A stretch of DNA of 64,000 nucleotides. Source: Chloroflexota bacterium. GTDB lineage: Bacteria > Chloroflexota > Dehalococcoidia > Lucifugimonadales > Lucifugimonadaceae. Below, in pieces: positions 35,953 to 44,547 of the stretch. The stretch is taken from contig JAQBUH010000001.1 of NCBI GenBank assembly GCA_027624075.1, positions 124,001 to 188,000 on the forward strand. Reading direction: 5' to 3'. The position numbers and the translations under genes are program-made. Below the pieces are notes generated by a model. That model was given only the letters and a program-made list of their open reading frames with translations, was not told where the DNA came from and did not search any database. The first letter of the stretch is position 1; each line of letters starts with the position of its first letter.

Positions 35953-36918
35953 TCACCGCCGGGAGGCAGCCCATGACTCGATTGCCTGCCGGGAACTGTG
36001 CTCTGGCTTCCAGCCAAGCTCCGAGGCGATCTTGTCTATCGACACGAGCCACGGGTACCGGATGAACGACAGGCCGGCAGACGGCGAGCGCCGCTGCAGC
36101 CTGAGCTTCCAGGTGAGGTCGATGACTCCTTTGAGCAACGGCGCGGGCGCCGGCACAACCTTCCCGCCGGCGATCTTCACCATCGATCTCCAACTTACGG
36201 TGCCGCTCCCTGCGATGTTGTAGATCCCTCGTGAGCCTTGCTTGAGCACAGCGTCAATCGCTGACGCGTAGTCGTCGACGTGCAGGAACTGCATGTCCGG
36301 GTTTGCCCCGGCGGGCGCAGGCAAGAAACGCATCCTGAGTGAATCCGTGATGAAGTTACTTGCTCCCGGTCCCATCACGACGCAGCCGCGCAGTATCGAA
36401 ACGGCGCAGTCTGGATGCTCAACTCCGTATCGTGTCAGCAGCTTTTCCGCCTCAACCTTATGCTCTGAATAGCTGAACCCGGTCACCGGGTTCACAGGGT
36501 CGGTCTCCTTGAACGGCTCAGTGAAGCCAGGGTGGGCGCCGTAGACGGTGCTGCTGCTGAGATACACGATCTGGCGCACTCCGGCCTTCGAGCAGGCGTT
36601 CAGTAGCCGCTCCGTTGCGTCTACGTTCACATCGCGTGCTCCGGATGCGTCACGGGCGTGACGCTGTGGCCGCAACTGAAAGGCGAGGTGAATGACGGTG
36701 TCGATATCGTAGCCGGCGAGGAGGTCATCCACCGGCTCCCTGATATCGCGTATCACGGAGACGAAACGGCGCGTCTCTCCCGCTGGTCCCAGGCTTTGCC
36801 TGGTGTCAACCGCAACTGCTAAAGACGTTTCGTCCATGGCTGTGACGCGGTCGAGAGTCGCCTCGCCAAGGAACCCGGCGGAACCCGTTATCAGGACATG
36901 CCTTTTCGAGTCAGTCAC
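35953..36918 (-). CDS. NAD-dependent epimerase/dehydratase (extended SDR)
   Basis: About 321 residues from a GTG at 36918, 8 bases inside the upstream gene with GAGG ahead of it; an in-frame start at 36948 is less likely. The Rossmann motif HVLITGSAGFLGE is at the N-terminus, and the active site has VYLSSSTVYG and YSEHKVEAEKLL (Tyr-x3-Lys is altered: Y-S-E-H-K, so Tyr and Lys remain four apart). It resembles UDP-sugar epimerases and hopanoid or sterol-type sugar epimerases. Substrate unknown. It is coupled to the 123-residue gene and belongs to a carbohydrate cassette below the hopanoid genes. Confidence 0.85.
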   Translation of the reverse strand: MTDSKRHVLITGSAGFLGEATLDRVTAMDETSLAVAVDTRQSLGPAGETRRFVSVIRDIREPVDDLLAGYDIDTVIHLAFQLRPQRHARDASGARDVNVDATERLLNACSKAGVRQIVYLSSSTVYGAHPGFTEPFKETDPVNPVTGFSYSEHKVEAEKLLTRYGVEHPDCAVSILRGCVVMGPGASNFITDSLRMRFLPAPAGANPDMQFLHVDDYASAIDAVLKQGSRGIYNIAGSGTVSWRSMVKIAGGKVVPAPAPLLKGVIDLTWKLRLQRRSPSAGLSFIRYPWLVSIDKIASELGWKPEHSSRQAIESWAASRR

Positions 36919-37282
36919 CCTTAACCTCATCGGTGAAGTCGAAGCCAATCTTGCCGAAGCCCGGCACTATAAACCCCATCCAGACTTTGTGTGGCCCGTG
37001 GGCGAGCTGCGCGCCGTTGATCGTTATGGCAATTGAGCGGTTCATCTTCAGGCCAAACGTCGTCTGGTCTGTCACGTTATCGAACGTGATGTCCTGTCCA
37101 TCCTGGTGAAACGAGGATGCGGTCATCGCAACCTCCTGATCGTCGACCCTCAGCGGCAGCATCCCTTTTGCGTAGCCGGAGCCGAGCGAATTCTTCAGGG
37201 TGAAGCTCCAGCCGGAGCCGGTATTTTGCAGACTCCCCTTTACATAGAGCCTCCGCAGAATGAACGCTGGAACTCCCGGCAT
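36911..37282 (-). CDS. Hypothetical 123-residue beta-rich protein
   Basis: The ATG at 37282 has an excellent ribosome site (AGGAG, 5 bases before it), so I reject the longer frame to 37525 that overlaps the aldolase gene. The sequence begins MPGVPAFILRRLYVKGSLQN and contains alternating hydrophobic strands and WSFTLKNSLGSGYAKGMLPL, suggesting a compact beta fold without signal or membrane helix. No family recognised. It lies between the class II aldolase and the epimerase, overlapping the latter by 8 bases, so the two are probably made together. Confidence 0.7.
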   Translation of the reverse strand: MPGVPAFILRRLYVKGSLQNTGSGWSFTLKNSLGSGYAKGMLPLRVDDQEVAMTASSFHQDGQDITFDNVTDQTTFGLKMNRSIAITINGAQLAHGPHKVWMGFIVPGFGKIGFDFTDEVKGD

Positions 37283-37347
37283 ATTTACTCCTGACCACCC
37301 GGCGCGAACAAGCGCTGCGTTCGATAAGCCGTTTGAAGGCTGGAATT

Positions 37348-38022
37348 CTAGTCGGTTCCCGCGAGGCCTGACCGCATCAAATAGACCTGGCGCTCCGCAT
37401 CTACCGCAAACTCTGGCAACTCCGTCGCTCCGCCAATCGTCTCCGCGTGGACATAGATCTGGGCAACCCGCTCGACAAGGACCGCCACCCGCATCGCCTC
37501 GGCGAGCGTCGGCGCGACGGCGCACATTCCGTGATTCCGGAGCAGCACCGCTCGCCGGTCGCCAAGGGCCTCAACTCCGGCGGCGGCCAGCTCAGGCGTT
37601 CCCGGAAAGCCGTAGTCAGCGACCTCGATCGGGCCGCCAATGTATACCACCATTTCATCAACTATCGGCGGGATATGAGTTGACGTGACTGCGGCGACGC
37701 TGGCAAACAACGAATGTGTGTGTACGATCGCGTTCACGTCCGGACGGTTGCGGTAGATGCCAAGATGAAGCAGAGACTCGGTGGACGGCACCAACTCGGC
37801 GCCGACCGGCTCAAGCTCTCCATCGACCACGACGAGCCCGGCCGCGTCCAGCAGGTCGTAGGTGACTCCGGCCGGTGTGATCAGGTAGCGCTCGTCACCG
37901 CCCTCGAAAGGAAGCCTCAACGAGACGTTCCCACTCGATCCGGAGACGAGCCCGCGGCTGTCGAGTTCTCGAACGGCTGCGATCAGCGTCTCTCTCTCGA
38001 TCTCGTAAAGCGGTGCTGGCAT
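37348..38022 (-). CDS. Class II aldolase/adducin family protein (fuculose- or ribulose-phosphate type)
   Basis: A 224-residue class II aldolase. GSSGNVSLR is near residue 28, the catalytic Glu is in STESLLHLGIYR, zinc histidines are in VNAIVHTHSLFAS, and a third His is in LLRNHGMCAVAPTLAEA. Members cleave or epimerise sugar 1- or 5-phosphates (FucA, AraD, RhaD, SgbE) or 4-phospho-erythronate-type acids. The FGGY kinase just upstream would provide a phosphorylated substrate. A zinc enzyme in the cytoplasm; precise substrate unknown. Confidence 0.9.
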   Translation of the reverse strand: MPAPLYEIERETLIAAVRELDSRGLVSGSSGNVSLRLPFEGGDERYLITPAGVTYDLLDAAGLVVVDGELEPVGAELVPSTESLLHLGIYRNRPDVNAIVHTHSLFASVAAVTSTHIPPIVDEMVVYIGGPIEVADYGFPGTPELAAAGVEALGDRRAVLLRNHGMCAVAPTLAEAMRVAVLVERVAQIYVHAETIGGATELPEFAVDAERQVYLMRSGLAGTD

Positions 38023-38096
38023 CTGTGTCTAAGCTCCAACCGGATGGTGGCAGCGTGAAACCGTAGCACGGCTGACCTCAAACCGGCACTTGCCGG

Positions 38097-39614
38097 CTAA
38101 AGTTCGATGTCTGTGAGCATTCGCTCACGCGCGCGCCAGGCGTGGTAGAGGTCGTCATACTCGGCGCCAATCGCAGATTCCGCCGTCTGCACCCTTAGCT
38201 CGTGCCTGCGCCGCTCCGTCAAGTCGAATATTTCCCCGTCGCCTGCCCCTGAAGCCGCGATAGACAGCGCGCCAAGTATGGTGCTCTCTCCCGACCTTGA
38301 GAAGCCTACCGCTCCTCCGAGTACCGAGGTGAGGATGTTCCGGAAGGTGCGAGAGCGTGTCATGCCGCCACCTGCGGCGAACCACCTCGACGGACCACCG
38401 AACATCGCCAGCCGGTCTGCGTTGTACCGGATTGCGAACGCAAAATTCTCGAGCGCGGCACGTGCCAGAGTCGCGCGGTCGGGCGGCTCGAACGATAGAG
38501 GCACGGGGAAAAATATCCCTCCACTACGCATGCCGATGTTCGACATGTGGGTGAATGACGGCCCCAGATATCCGGCTGCGCCGTTGGCGCCCGGCTCAAT
38601 GCGCGCCGCCTGCCGGTCAAGCCGCTCCATCGCCTTCTCGGGGTCTTCGCCCTGGCAGATCAGCGAGACCAGCCAGTGGTACGCTCCGCCCATCTCCCCC
38701 GCGTTGCCCTCGACGGTCCACGCGCCAGGCAGCACATGACGACCTGTCCACATTGCGTGGGTGCTATCGAAAAGCGGGAGGTTTGTCACTCTCTGGACAG
38801 CCGCGCTCCAGCCCGCGATCACGCCTGACGTCTCTGGCTCAGAGACACCGAGTCCGGCAAGTCCCACCTGGGAGTCTGGGCCGGCTGCGATCACGGGCGT
38901 TCCGGGAGATAGTCCCATGGCGCGCGCCACCGTTGTGACCAGCTTTCCAACGACCGATCCGGACGGGCATGTCGGAGGCAGGTCGATTTCGTCGAGGCCG
39001 GCGTATGACGCCAGCCCGGTCGCAGGCGCTCCAGTCGCAACGAGCCCCAGTCCGGACTCGCACGCCAGCGCCGACTCCATCAGCAGAATGCCGGTCATCC
39101 GGAACGCCAGCCAGTCGGCCAGCCCGGAGACCGTTCGCAGATTCTCGTACGATTCCGGCCGCTCCTGTTTGAGCCACAGCATGCGTGCCCACGCCGTAAG
39201 CATTGCGGGGCCGTGGCCGGTCATCTGCCACAGCATATTGCCGGCGTCGGCGTCGATCTGGCCGCCCTGGAAAACCCCGCGCATGTCCCTGTTCGGCCCT
39301 GAGTACAGCTCCTTACCGTCGTGGCCGTACATCACAAGGCCGAGCCGCTGACTGGTGACGGCGACGGACCTGACCTGATCGCCCGCGATCCCGGCGTCGC
39401 GCAGAGCCTTCTTCGACGCCTCGCCAACCGATTTCCACGCGGTCTCAGGGGAGAACTCGAGCGCCGTGTCGGGTCCGTCTTCCGGGCGCGTGTACTTGAC
39501 CGGAATGCGCACAATCGAGAGTGGCTGGCCTGTCGCGGGGCCAACCGCTGCCCTGATGTGACTGCTCCCGAAGTCGATTGCCATGTACAGCGGCCGGGGC
39601 TTACGTGATGCCAC
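38097..39614 (-). CDS. FGGY-family carbohydrate kinase
   Basis: About 505 residues from GTG 39614, which overlaps the upstream dehydrogenase end by 14 bases; an in-frame start at 39638 exists. The ATPase fold begins MAIDFGSSHIRAAVGP, the substrate loop contains LAYRMTGI-like ADWLAFRMTG, the second domain has GVIAGWSAAVQ, and the C-terminal motif is FAAGGGMTRSRTFRNIL. FGGY kinases phosphorylate xylulose, gluconate, glycerol, ribulose, fuculose and related sugars. Linked to a class II aldolase and a hydroxyacid dehydrogenase, it fits a sugar or sugar-acid degradation path, but the substrate cannot be named. Confidence 0.88.
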   Translation of the reverse strand: MASRKPRPLYMAIDFGSSHIRAAVGPATGQPLSIVRIPVKYTRPEDGPDTALEFSPETAWKSVGEASKKALRDAGIAGDQVRSVAVTSQRLGLVMYGHDGKELYSGPNRDMRGVFQGGQIDADAGNMLWQMTGHGPAMLTAWARMLWLKQERPESYENLRTVSGLADWLAFRMTGILLMESALACESGLGLVATGAPATGLASYAGLDEIDLPPTCPSGSVVGKLVTTVARAMGLSPGTPVIAAGPDSQVGLAGLGVSEPETSGVIAGWSAAVQRVTNLPLFDSTHAMWTGRHVLPGAWTVEGNAGEMGGAYHWLVSLICQGEDPEKAMERLDRQAARIEPGANGAAGYLGPSFTHMSNIGMRSGGIFFPVPLSFEPPDRATLARAALENFAFAIRYNADRLAMFGGPSRWFAAGGGMTRSRTFRNILTSVLGGAVGFSRSGESTILGALSIAASGAGDGEIFDLTERRRHELRVQTAESAIGAEYDDLYHAWRARERMLTDIEL

Positions 39615-40608
39615 GGCGTCTCTCCCATACCTCGTCATTGACGATGTTTATAGGTCGCTCTCCGCGCGAAAACCGGATCAGGTCTCCAGCCACCGCGGCG
39701 GAGTGGCGGATGATCGTGTCTTCAGTGGCGCCGCCGATGTGCGGAGTGAGCACCATGTTTGGCAGTGCAAGAAGCGGGCTTGCCGGGTCGACAGGATGGC
39801 TGGAAAAGATGTCGATGCCGGCCGCGGCGAGATGGCCCGTTGAGAGAGCGTTTATCATCGCCTCCTCGTCAACGAGTTCAGCCGACGCCGTGTTCACCAG
39901 GACCGCTCCATGCTTCATCAAGCCGACCCTGCGTTCGTCGATCAGAGCTGAGCCATCTTCGGCTGGCGGGGCATGCAGCGTCACAAAGTCGGACGACTCA
40001 AGCAGGAAGTCCAGGTCTGTCCAGGTGACTTTGTAGCCGCTCGACTGCGCCGGGCTGACGAACGGGTCGTAACCGAGTACGTTCATGCCAAAGGCATTGC
40101 ACAGCCCGGCCACTCTCCGGCCGATAGCGCCAAGACCGATCACACCTGCGATTTTGCCGCCAAGCTCTGTCCCGCGCAGGTCGCGATATGGCGCTGTCGG
40201 CGATTCCCACCGGCGTTCCCGCACGTATCGGTCTGCCTCCACAATCCGCCTGCAAGCCGTCAGCATCAGCGCGATCGTCAACTCTGAGACGGCTGCGGCG
40301 TTCCTGCCGGGAGTGTTTACGACAACGACTCCGCGCTCAGTGGCGGCGTCAACATCGATCTGGTTTAGAGCAGAGCGGCAAATGCCTGCCAGCCTCAGGC
40401 CGGGCGCGGCGTCGAAAGTCTCTGAAAACAGGAAGTCTGCCTCGACGATGACGGCGTCAAATGACTCGCGTTCCAGCCGGTGACCCAACTCTTCCGGGTC
40501 GTGGAGATCGCCCGACTCAAGCCAGCTTTCGTGGACAGGCTCAATGCCGGCGTTCTTTAGTTCCGACAGCGATGCTTCCGCGAACGGAGCAAGTATGAGG
40601 GCGCGCAT
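39601..40608 (-). CDS. D-2-hydroxyacid dehydrogenase (phosphoglycerate-dehydrogenase-like)
   Basis: A 335-residue NAD-dependent 2-hydroxyacid dehydrogenase. The Rossmann motif is IAGVIGLGAIGRRVAGL, followed by an acidic residue (YDPF) favouring NAD. The catalytic Arg is in VNTASAELVDEEAM (family RG position is SA here, so the usual Arg is not obvious), Glu in GIDIFSSHP, and His in LTPHIGGATED. No C-terminal ACT domain, so not the feedback-controlled SerA form. It may oxidise a hydroxyacid for the adjacent kinase and aldolase. It lies 18 bases downstream of hpnE. Confidence 0.85.
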   Translation of the reverse strand: MRALILAPFAEASLSELKNAGIEPVHESWLESGDLHDPEELGHRLERESFDAVIVEADFLFSETFDAAPGLRLAGICRSALNQIDVDAATERGVVVVNTPGRNAAAVSELTIALMLTACRRIVEADRYVRERRWESPTAPYRDLRGTELGGKIAGVIGLGAIGRRVAGLCNAFGMNVLGYDPFVSPAQSSGYKVTWTDLDFLLESSDFVTLHAPPAEDGSALIDERRVGLMKHGAVLVNTASAELVDEEAMINALSTGHLAAAGIDIFSSHPVDPASPLLALPNMVLTPHIGGATEDTIIRHSAAVAGDLIRFSRGERPINIVNDEVWERRRGIT

Positions 40609-40626
40609 GTGAGGTGAGTATGAGCC

Positions 40627-42006
40627 TCAGGAGCCGTTTGCGGACAGGTGTTTCACAACCGCTTCTGCCGCAAGGTTGCCGCTGCGGACGGCGCTCTCCA
40701 TCGTTGACGGCCAGCCGGTGCGAGTCCAGTCACCTGCCAGGAACAGCCCCGGAACCGGCGTTTCCTGCGGCAAACGGTATTTCTCCGCCCCCGGCACAAC
40801 GCGGAATGTGGCGTCGAGCATTTTGACCGTGATGAACCGGGTCACCTCTGCGTTTGCGGCCTCGGGAAACACCCTGGCCATCTCGGCGACGAAGATCTCT
40901 CTAAGCTCGGCCTTTGACCGGTCTTTCCACTGCCATGCGCCGCTCAGCGATATCGCAATGTGCTGTCCCTGTCCGTCCGGCTCGGTCTCTTTTTCATGCA
41001 TCCGGGTCACGTTGAACACCCACTGCAACGGACTGTCGAGCACAGCGACGAACCTGTCTTCGAGGACAGGCCTGTCGTACCAGATGTGAACGCCGACAAT
41101 TGGCGCTGTCTCGATACTTGCCGCGGGAGCAAAAAAACCGGCGTCGTCATGCTCCGGTGGCAGAACGGCCAGCAGAGCAGAAGGCGGGAGGGCGACCACG
41201 ACCGCGTCCGACCGGATGACCTCTCCCGACTCAAGCCTGACGCCTGTGGCGCGCCCGTTCGCGAATAAGACCTGTGCAACGTCCGCGGACGTCTCCACTC
41301 TCCCGTCATTGCGGGAGATGAAGCTCGCCGCAGATTCGCCCGCAAGGCGAGAGAGGCCGACCACCGGATAGCCGATCGCCGCTTTCGATGGCGCGCCTAG
41401 CAAGGCGGTCTGAAACAGCATCAGGCCGGCGTCCGCGCTGACGTCCTTAATGTCGTCGTTGAGGCCTGGCAGGACGATCAGGTTCCAGAAACGGGAAATC
41501 GTCTCGTCGCTCTGCCCGTGCCTCCGGAGCCATGAGTCAAATGTCTCGTCCTCCAGCGGACCGCCGGGCCTGCGCCGTGCAAGCCTGATCCGCAACATGC
41601 CGTAGAGAAGCCTGAGCCTCCCAACAAGAGACACATGTCCGTATCCGATCAGGGCAGGGAGGTTTGCCGCGGAGCCGGGGATCCAGGACGAGGCGCGGAG
41701 CCACGACGTCTCTCCGTTCCTGATCACCCTCGCCTCCAGGCGGCCAGGCATCCTCACGTTGCCCCAGGCCCCGATGTCGTGCAGGAACTGCGTATAGGCT
41801 GAGCATGCGCCAACGAATACGTGCTGGCCGTTATCGACTTCGACTCCGGTTTCAGGGTCATCGAACGAAAACGCGCGGCCTCCCAGGAACGGACGCTTTT
41901 CGAGCAAGGTGATTCGGTAGCCGCGCCTCGAAAGGTCAACCCCAGCGGCCAGCCCTGCCAGGCCGCCTCCGATGATGACGACACTTTTCGGTGTTTCGGT
42001 GCTCAT
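40627..42006 (-). CDS. hpnE: Hydroxysqualene/squalene-forming FAD oxidoreductase HpnE
   Basis: About 459 residues from the ATG at 42006. The dinucleotide motif VVIIGGGLAGLAAGVDLSRR is followed by LLEKRPFLGGRAFSF and the FAD-contacting C-terminal FLAGDWTRTGWPSTMESAV. This is the squalene-associated desaturase-like family. HpnE reduces hydroxysqualene to squalene after HpnC and HpnD. It is the last of the hpnC-hpnD-hpnE trio; the starts and stops are spaced 32 and 39 bases. Confidence 0.92.
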   Translation of the reverse strand: MSTETPKSVVIIGGGLAGLAAGVDLSRRGYRITLLEKRPFLGGRAFSFDDPETGVEVDNGQHVFVGACSAYTQFLHDIGAWGNVRMPGRLEARVIRNGETSWLRASSWIPGSAANLPALIGYGHVSLVGRLRLLYGMLRIRLARRRPGGPLEDETFDSWLRRHGQSDETISRFWNLIVLPGLNDDIKDVSADAGLMLFQTALLGAPSKAAIGYPVVGLSRLAGESAASFISRNDGRVETSADVAQVLFANGRATGVRLESGEVIRSDAVVVALPPSALLAVLPPEHDDAGFFAPAASIETAPIVGVHIWYDRPVLEDRFVAVLDSPLQWVFNVTRMHEKETEPDGQGQHIAISLSGAWQWKDRSKAELREIFVAEMARVFPEAANAEVTRFITVKMLDATFRVVPGAEKYRLPQETPVPGLFLAGDWTRTGWPSTMESAVRSGNLAAEAVVKHLSANGS

Positions 42007-42038
42007 TCTGAATGGCAGGCCAATCGAGCCGGCGCCGG

Positions 42039-42944
42039 CTAGTAGGGCAGGAAGGAGAGCCGGCTCCGGAGCCACAGTCGTGCCGCGAGAGTGAACTTGG
42101 CTCTCTTGCTGAGGCTGACCTTTCGCGACATGACGTCGTAGTCGGCGTCTTCGATCTTATCCAGGATGGCCATGTATACCTCGGCCATGGCCTGCGGGCA
42201 GGCGCGTGACCTGCGGTCGAGCAGCGGGAACAGTCTGTTGCCTCTATCGAAGTAGTTTCTGGCGCGCTTCACCTGGAACTTGATCAACTCGCGGAAGCGG
42301 TCGTTGACCTCGCCATCAACCAGTTCTGCTTCTGAGTAACCGAACCGCTCGATGTCGTCCATCGGCAGATAGATACGGCCGTTCGCCGCATCCTCGGCAA
42401 CATCCCTGATCACATTCGTAAGCTGCATTGCAATCCCCAGGTCAACGGCATAGCCAACCGCTTTTTCATCCTCGTATCCGCAGACCTCGATGCAAACGAG
42501 TCCGACGGCGCTGGCAACCTTCTTGCAATACTCGACCAGCTCGTCAAAGTTCGCATAGCGGGAGCGCGTCAGGTCCATCTCGCAGCCCTCGATCACAGCT
42601 GCGTAGTGAGACCTGCCGATTCCGAAGCGTTGCTGCGAGTCAGCGAGGGCGGTCCAGATGACGCCGGACTCCCCACCTTCGTACGCCTCTGCCAGTTTCA
42701 CCTTCACGTTCGCGAGCTCTACCGCAGGGTCTCCGGCACGGTCAGGCTCGTCGACGATGTCGTCACACAGGCGACAGAAAGCGTAGGTCGCGTAGATGGC
42801 CTGCCGTTTTTCCAGCGGAAGAGTCAGGAACGCGTAATAGAAGTTAGAGGAAGCGTCGCGCGTCATCCTGGCGCACGCCTCGTATGCGTCCCTCAACTCC
42901 CGCTCTGAGTGCCGCGTCGGCGAGGTTTCTACAGTTGATGTCAA
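42039..42944 (-). CDS. hpnD: Presqualene diphosphate synthase HpnD
   Basis: A 301-residue head-to-head prenyl synthase. The two Asp-rich motifs are FCRLCDDIVDE (about residues 57-67) and NVIRDVAEDAANGRIYLP (about 177-194). HpnD condenses two farnesyl diphosphates to presqualene diphosphate, the step before HpnC. It was told from HpnC by its shorter length and by its place next to HpnE. Together the three proteins replace eukaryotic-type squalene synthase. Confidence 0.9.
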   Translation of the reverse strand: MTSTVETSPTRHSERELRDAYEACARMTRDASSNFYYAFLTLPLEKRQAIYATYAFCRLCDDIVDEPDRAGDPAVELANVKVKLAEAYEGGESGVIWTALADSQQRFGIGRSHYAAVIEGCEMDLTRSRYANFDELVEYCKKVASAVGLVCIEVCGYEDEKAVGYAVDLGIAMQLTNVIRDVAEDAANGRIYLPMDDIERFGYSEAELVDGEVNDRFRELIKFQVKRARNYFDRGNRLFPLLDRRSRACPQAMAEVYMAILDKIEDADYDVMSRKVSLSKRAKFTLAARLWLRSRLSFLPY

Positions 42945-42983
42945 TTGTTATGTCCGAATATGCCGGTCTCGGCCCTTGAACAG

Positions 42984-43961
42984 TCAACGCCCCGCCGGCC
43001 TAAACAGTCTTGGCGGAAGCGGTTGCATGCCAAGCCGACTGCGAGTATAGGCCGAAATGAGGAGGTTTAGCTTTGTGAACTTTGAAACCTGCGGGCGTTT
43101 CGCCAGCACATCATAGTCCAGCTTCTCGATTGCCCGGAGGACAGTCAGTCCGCCGCCAGTGAATAGCGCAATATCGATCCTGGCGGCGCCGTCCACGCTT
43201 TGGACCAGTTCATACCCTTTGATGAACAGCTCCCTCGTGCGGTCCACCTGGAAACGCATCAGGCGCCGGAACTCCGGAGTCGCGCTGCGTTGTTCGATCA
43301 TCTCCTCCGTGACGCCGAACCGGTCCATCTCGTCCGCTGGCAAGTAGACCCGGCCCATCTCGAAGTCCCGGTAAACGTCCTGCCAGAAGTTGGCAAGCTG
43401 CAAGGCTGTGCAGGTGCTGTCTGCAAGGGCTCGAAGCGCAGGATCCCTGTACCCGAACATATAGAGGACTAGATGGCCGACAGGGTTTGCGGAATGGTCG
43501 CAGTAGTCCAGCAGTTCCGCATAGTCAGGGTGCTTCAGAAGGTGCTGGTCGCGCCTGTTCGCCTCGATCAACCTATCGAACGGCTCGCGCGGAATGTCGA
43601 ACCGCATGATCGTGTCCTGCAGAGCCAAAAAGAAAGGGTGAGCGGGAGTTCCGTCGTAACACAGGCCAAGCTGCCTCTCCCACTCGCTCAGCAGTTCCAG
43701 CCGGTCTCCGGCCGCCTCATCTCCCAGGTCGTCCACGCCCCGGCAGAAGGCGTACACAGAGTAGAAGTGTCTGCGTAGCTCGCGAGGGATCAGCCGGGTC
43801 CCGACGGAGAAGTTCTCGTAGTGGGTCTTTGCAAGCTGCTCGCAGTGAGCGAACGCCTCTGCAACCTGCTCAGAAGTTCCGGGAGCGGACACCATTTCTG
43901 GCCCGGGAAGAGTTGCGCCGCCGCCGGCTGAGGTCTGCATGGCGTACGGCTCCTCAATCAC
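42984..43961 (-). CDS. hpnC: Hydroxysqualene synthase HpnC
   Basis: A 325-residue prenyl synthase paralogue. Motifs are AFCRGVDDLGDEAAGDRLE (about residues 74-92) and NFWQDVYRDFEMGRVYLP (about 192-209), the latter FWQD being characteristic of HpnC. It converts presqualene diphosphate to hydroxysqualene for HpnE. An N-terminal stretch of about 30 residues is Pro/Gly-rich and unconserved in appearance. It sits 21 bases after yjbQ in the hopanoid transcript. Confidence 0.9.
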   Translation of the reverse strand: MIEEPYAMQTSAGGGATLPGPEMVSAPGTSEQVAEAFAHCEQLAKTHYENFSVGTRLIPRELRRHFYSVYAFCRGVDDLGDEAAGDRLELLSEWERQLGLCYDGTPAHPFFLALQDTIMRFDIPREPFDRLIEANRRDQHLLKHPDYAELLDYCDHSANPVGHLVLYMFGYRDPALRALADSTCTALQLANFWQDVYRDFEMGRVYLPADEMDRFGVTEEMIEQRSATPEFRRLMRFQVDRTRELFIKGYELVQSVDGAARIDIALFTGGGLTVLRAIEKLDYDVLAKRPQVSKFTKLNLLISAYTRSRLGMQPLPPRLFRPAGR

Positions 43962-43982
43962 ACGCTGTTGAGCGCGTGACGG

Positions 43983-44423
43983 TCAGGCGAGGCCTGTCAC
44001 CTGGACGGCGATTTTACGGGGCTTCGGCTCATCCAGCTCAACTACCAATATGCGCTGGAACTCTCCGAGCAAAACGCGCCCGTCAATGACTGGAACAGTC
44101 TCGTTGGTGCCAAGGACCATGTGTTGGCAGTGGGCGTGGCCGTTCGGACATTCGTTGGGCCGGACGCTTACTGTGCGGATGGCAAAGTCGTTGTGCCCGT
44201 AGTACATATCTTTCGGGGCCATGCGGTCCAGGAAGTGCTCCATGTCTGTCAGGAGCAGTGGCTCGTTCTCATTGATGATCACCGAGCATGTGGTGTGGGT
44301 GCTATGAATAATCACCTGGCCGCTGGATACACCTGACTCTGTCACGAGTTCAACAACCTTATCCGTGACATCCACGAAGTCGGGCGCGTCCCTAGTCTCA
44401 ACAGACAGTATCCTGCTGAACAC
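43983..44423 (-). CDS. yjbQ: YjbQ family (UPF0047) protein inside the hopanoid operon
   Basis: The conserved family region starts at VFSRILSVET and includes DFVDVTDKVVELV, HSTHTTCSVIINENEP and GHAHCQHMVLGTNETVPV, the last two carrying the conserved His residues. I place the start at GTG 44423 (about 146 residues, the family norm, with GGGAG upstream); the frame stays open to 44528. YjbQ proteins are small trimers with weak reported thiamine phosphate synthase activity and no settled role. Its place between shc and hpnC is unusual. Confidence 0.85.
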   Translation of the reverse strand: MFSRILSVETRDAPDFVDVTDKVVELVTESGVSSGQVIIHSTHTTCSVIINENEPLLLTDMEHFLDRMAPKDMYYGHNDFAIRTVSVRPNECPNGHAHCQHMVLGTNETVPVIDGRVLLGEFQRILVVELDEPKPRKIAVQVTGLA

Positions 44424-44547
44424 TCTCCACTCGCTCCCGGTTACAAGACCCCCGGGAGTAGCACCGTTGAGAACGCTGATTCGACCGGCTTCGACAGCCG
44501 ACATCGCAGCCGCGTTGACCCTCTGCAAGCTCAGTTACCCCCTGCAA

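Noticed and set aside
36911..37525. Long version of the 123-residue gene
   Set aside because: The first 81 residues overlap the class II aldolase and look random; AGGAG just before 37282 marks the true start.
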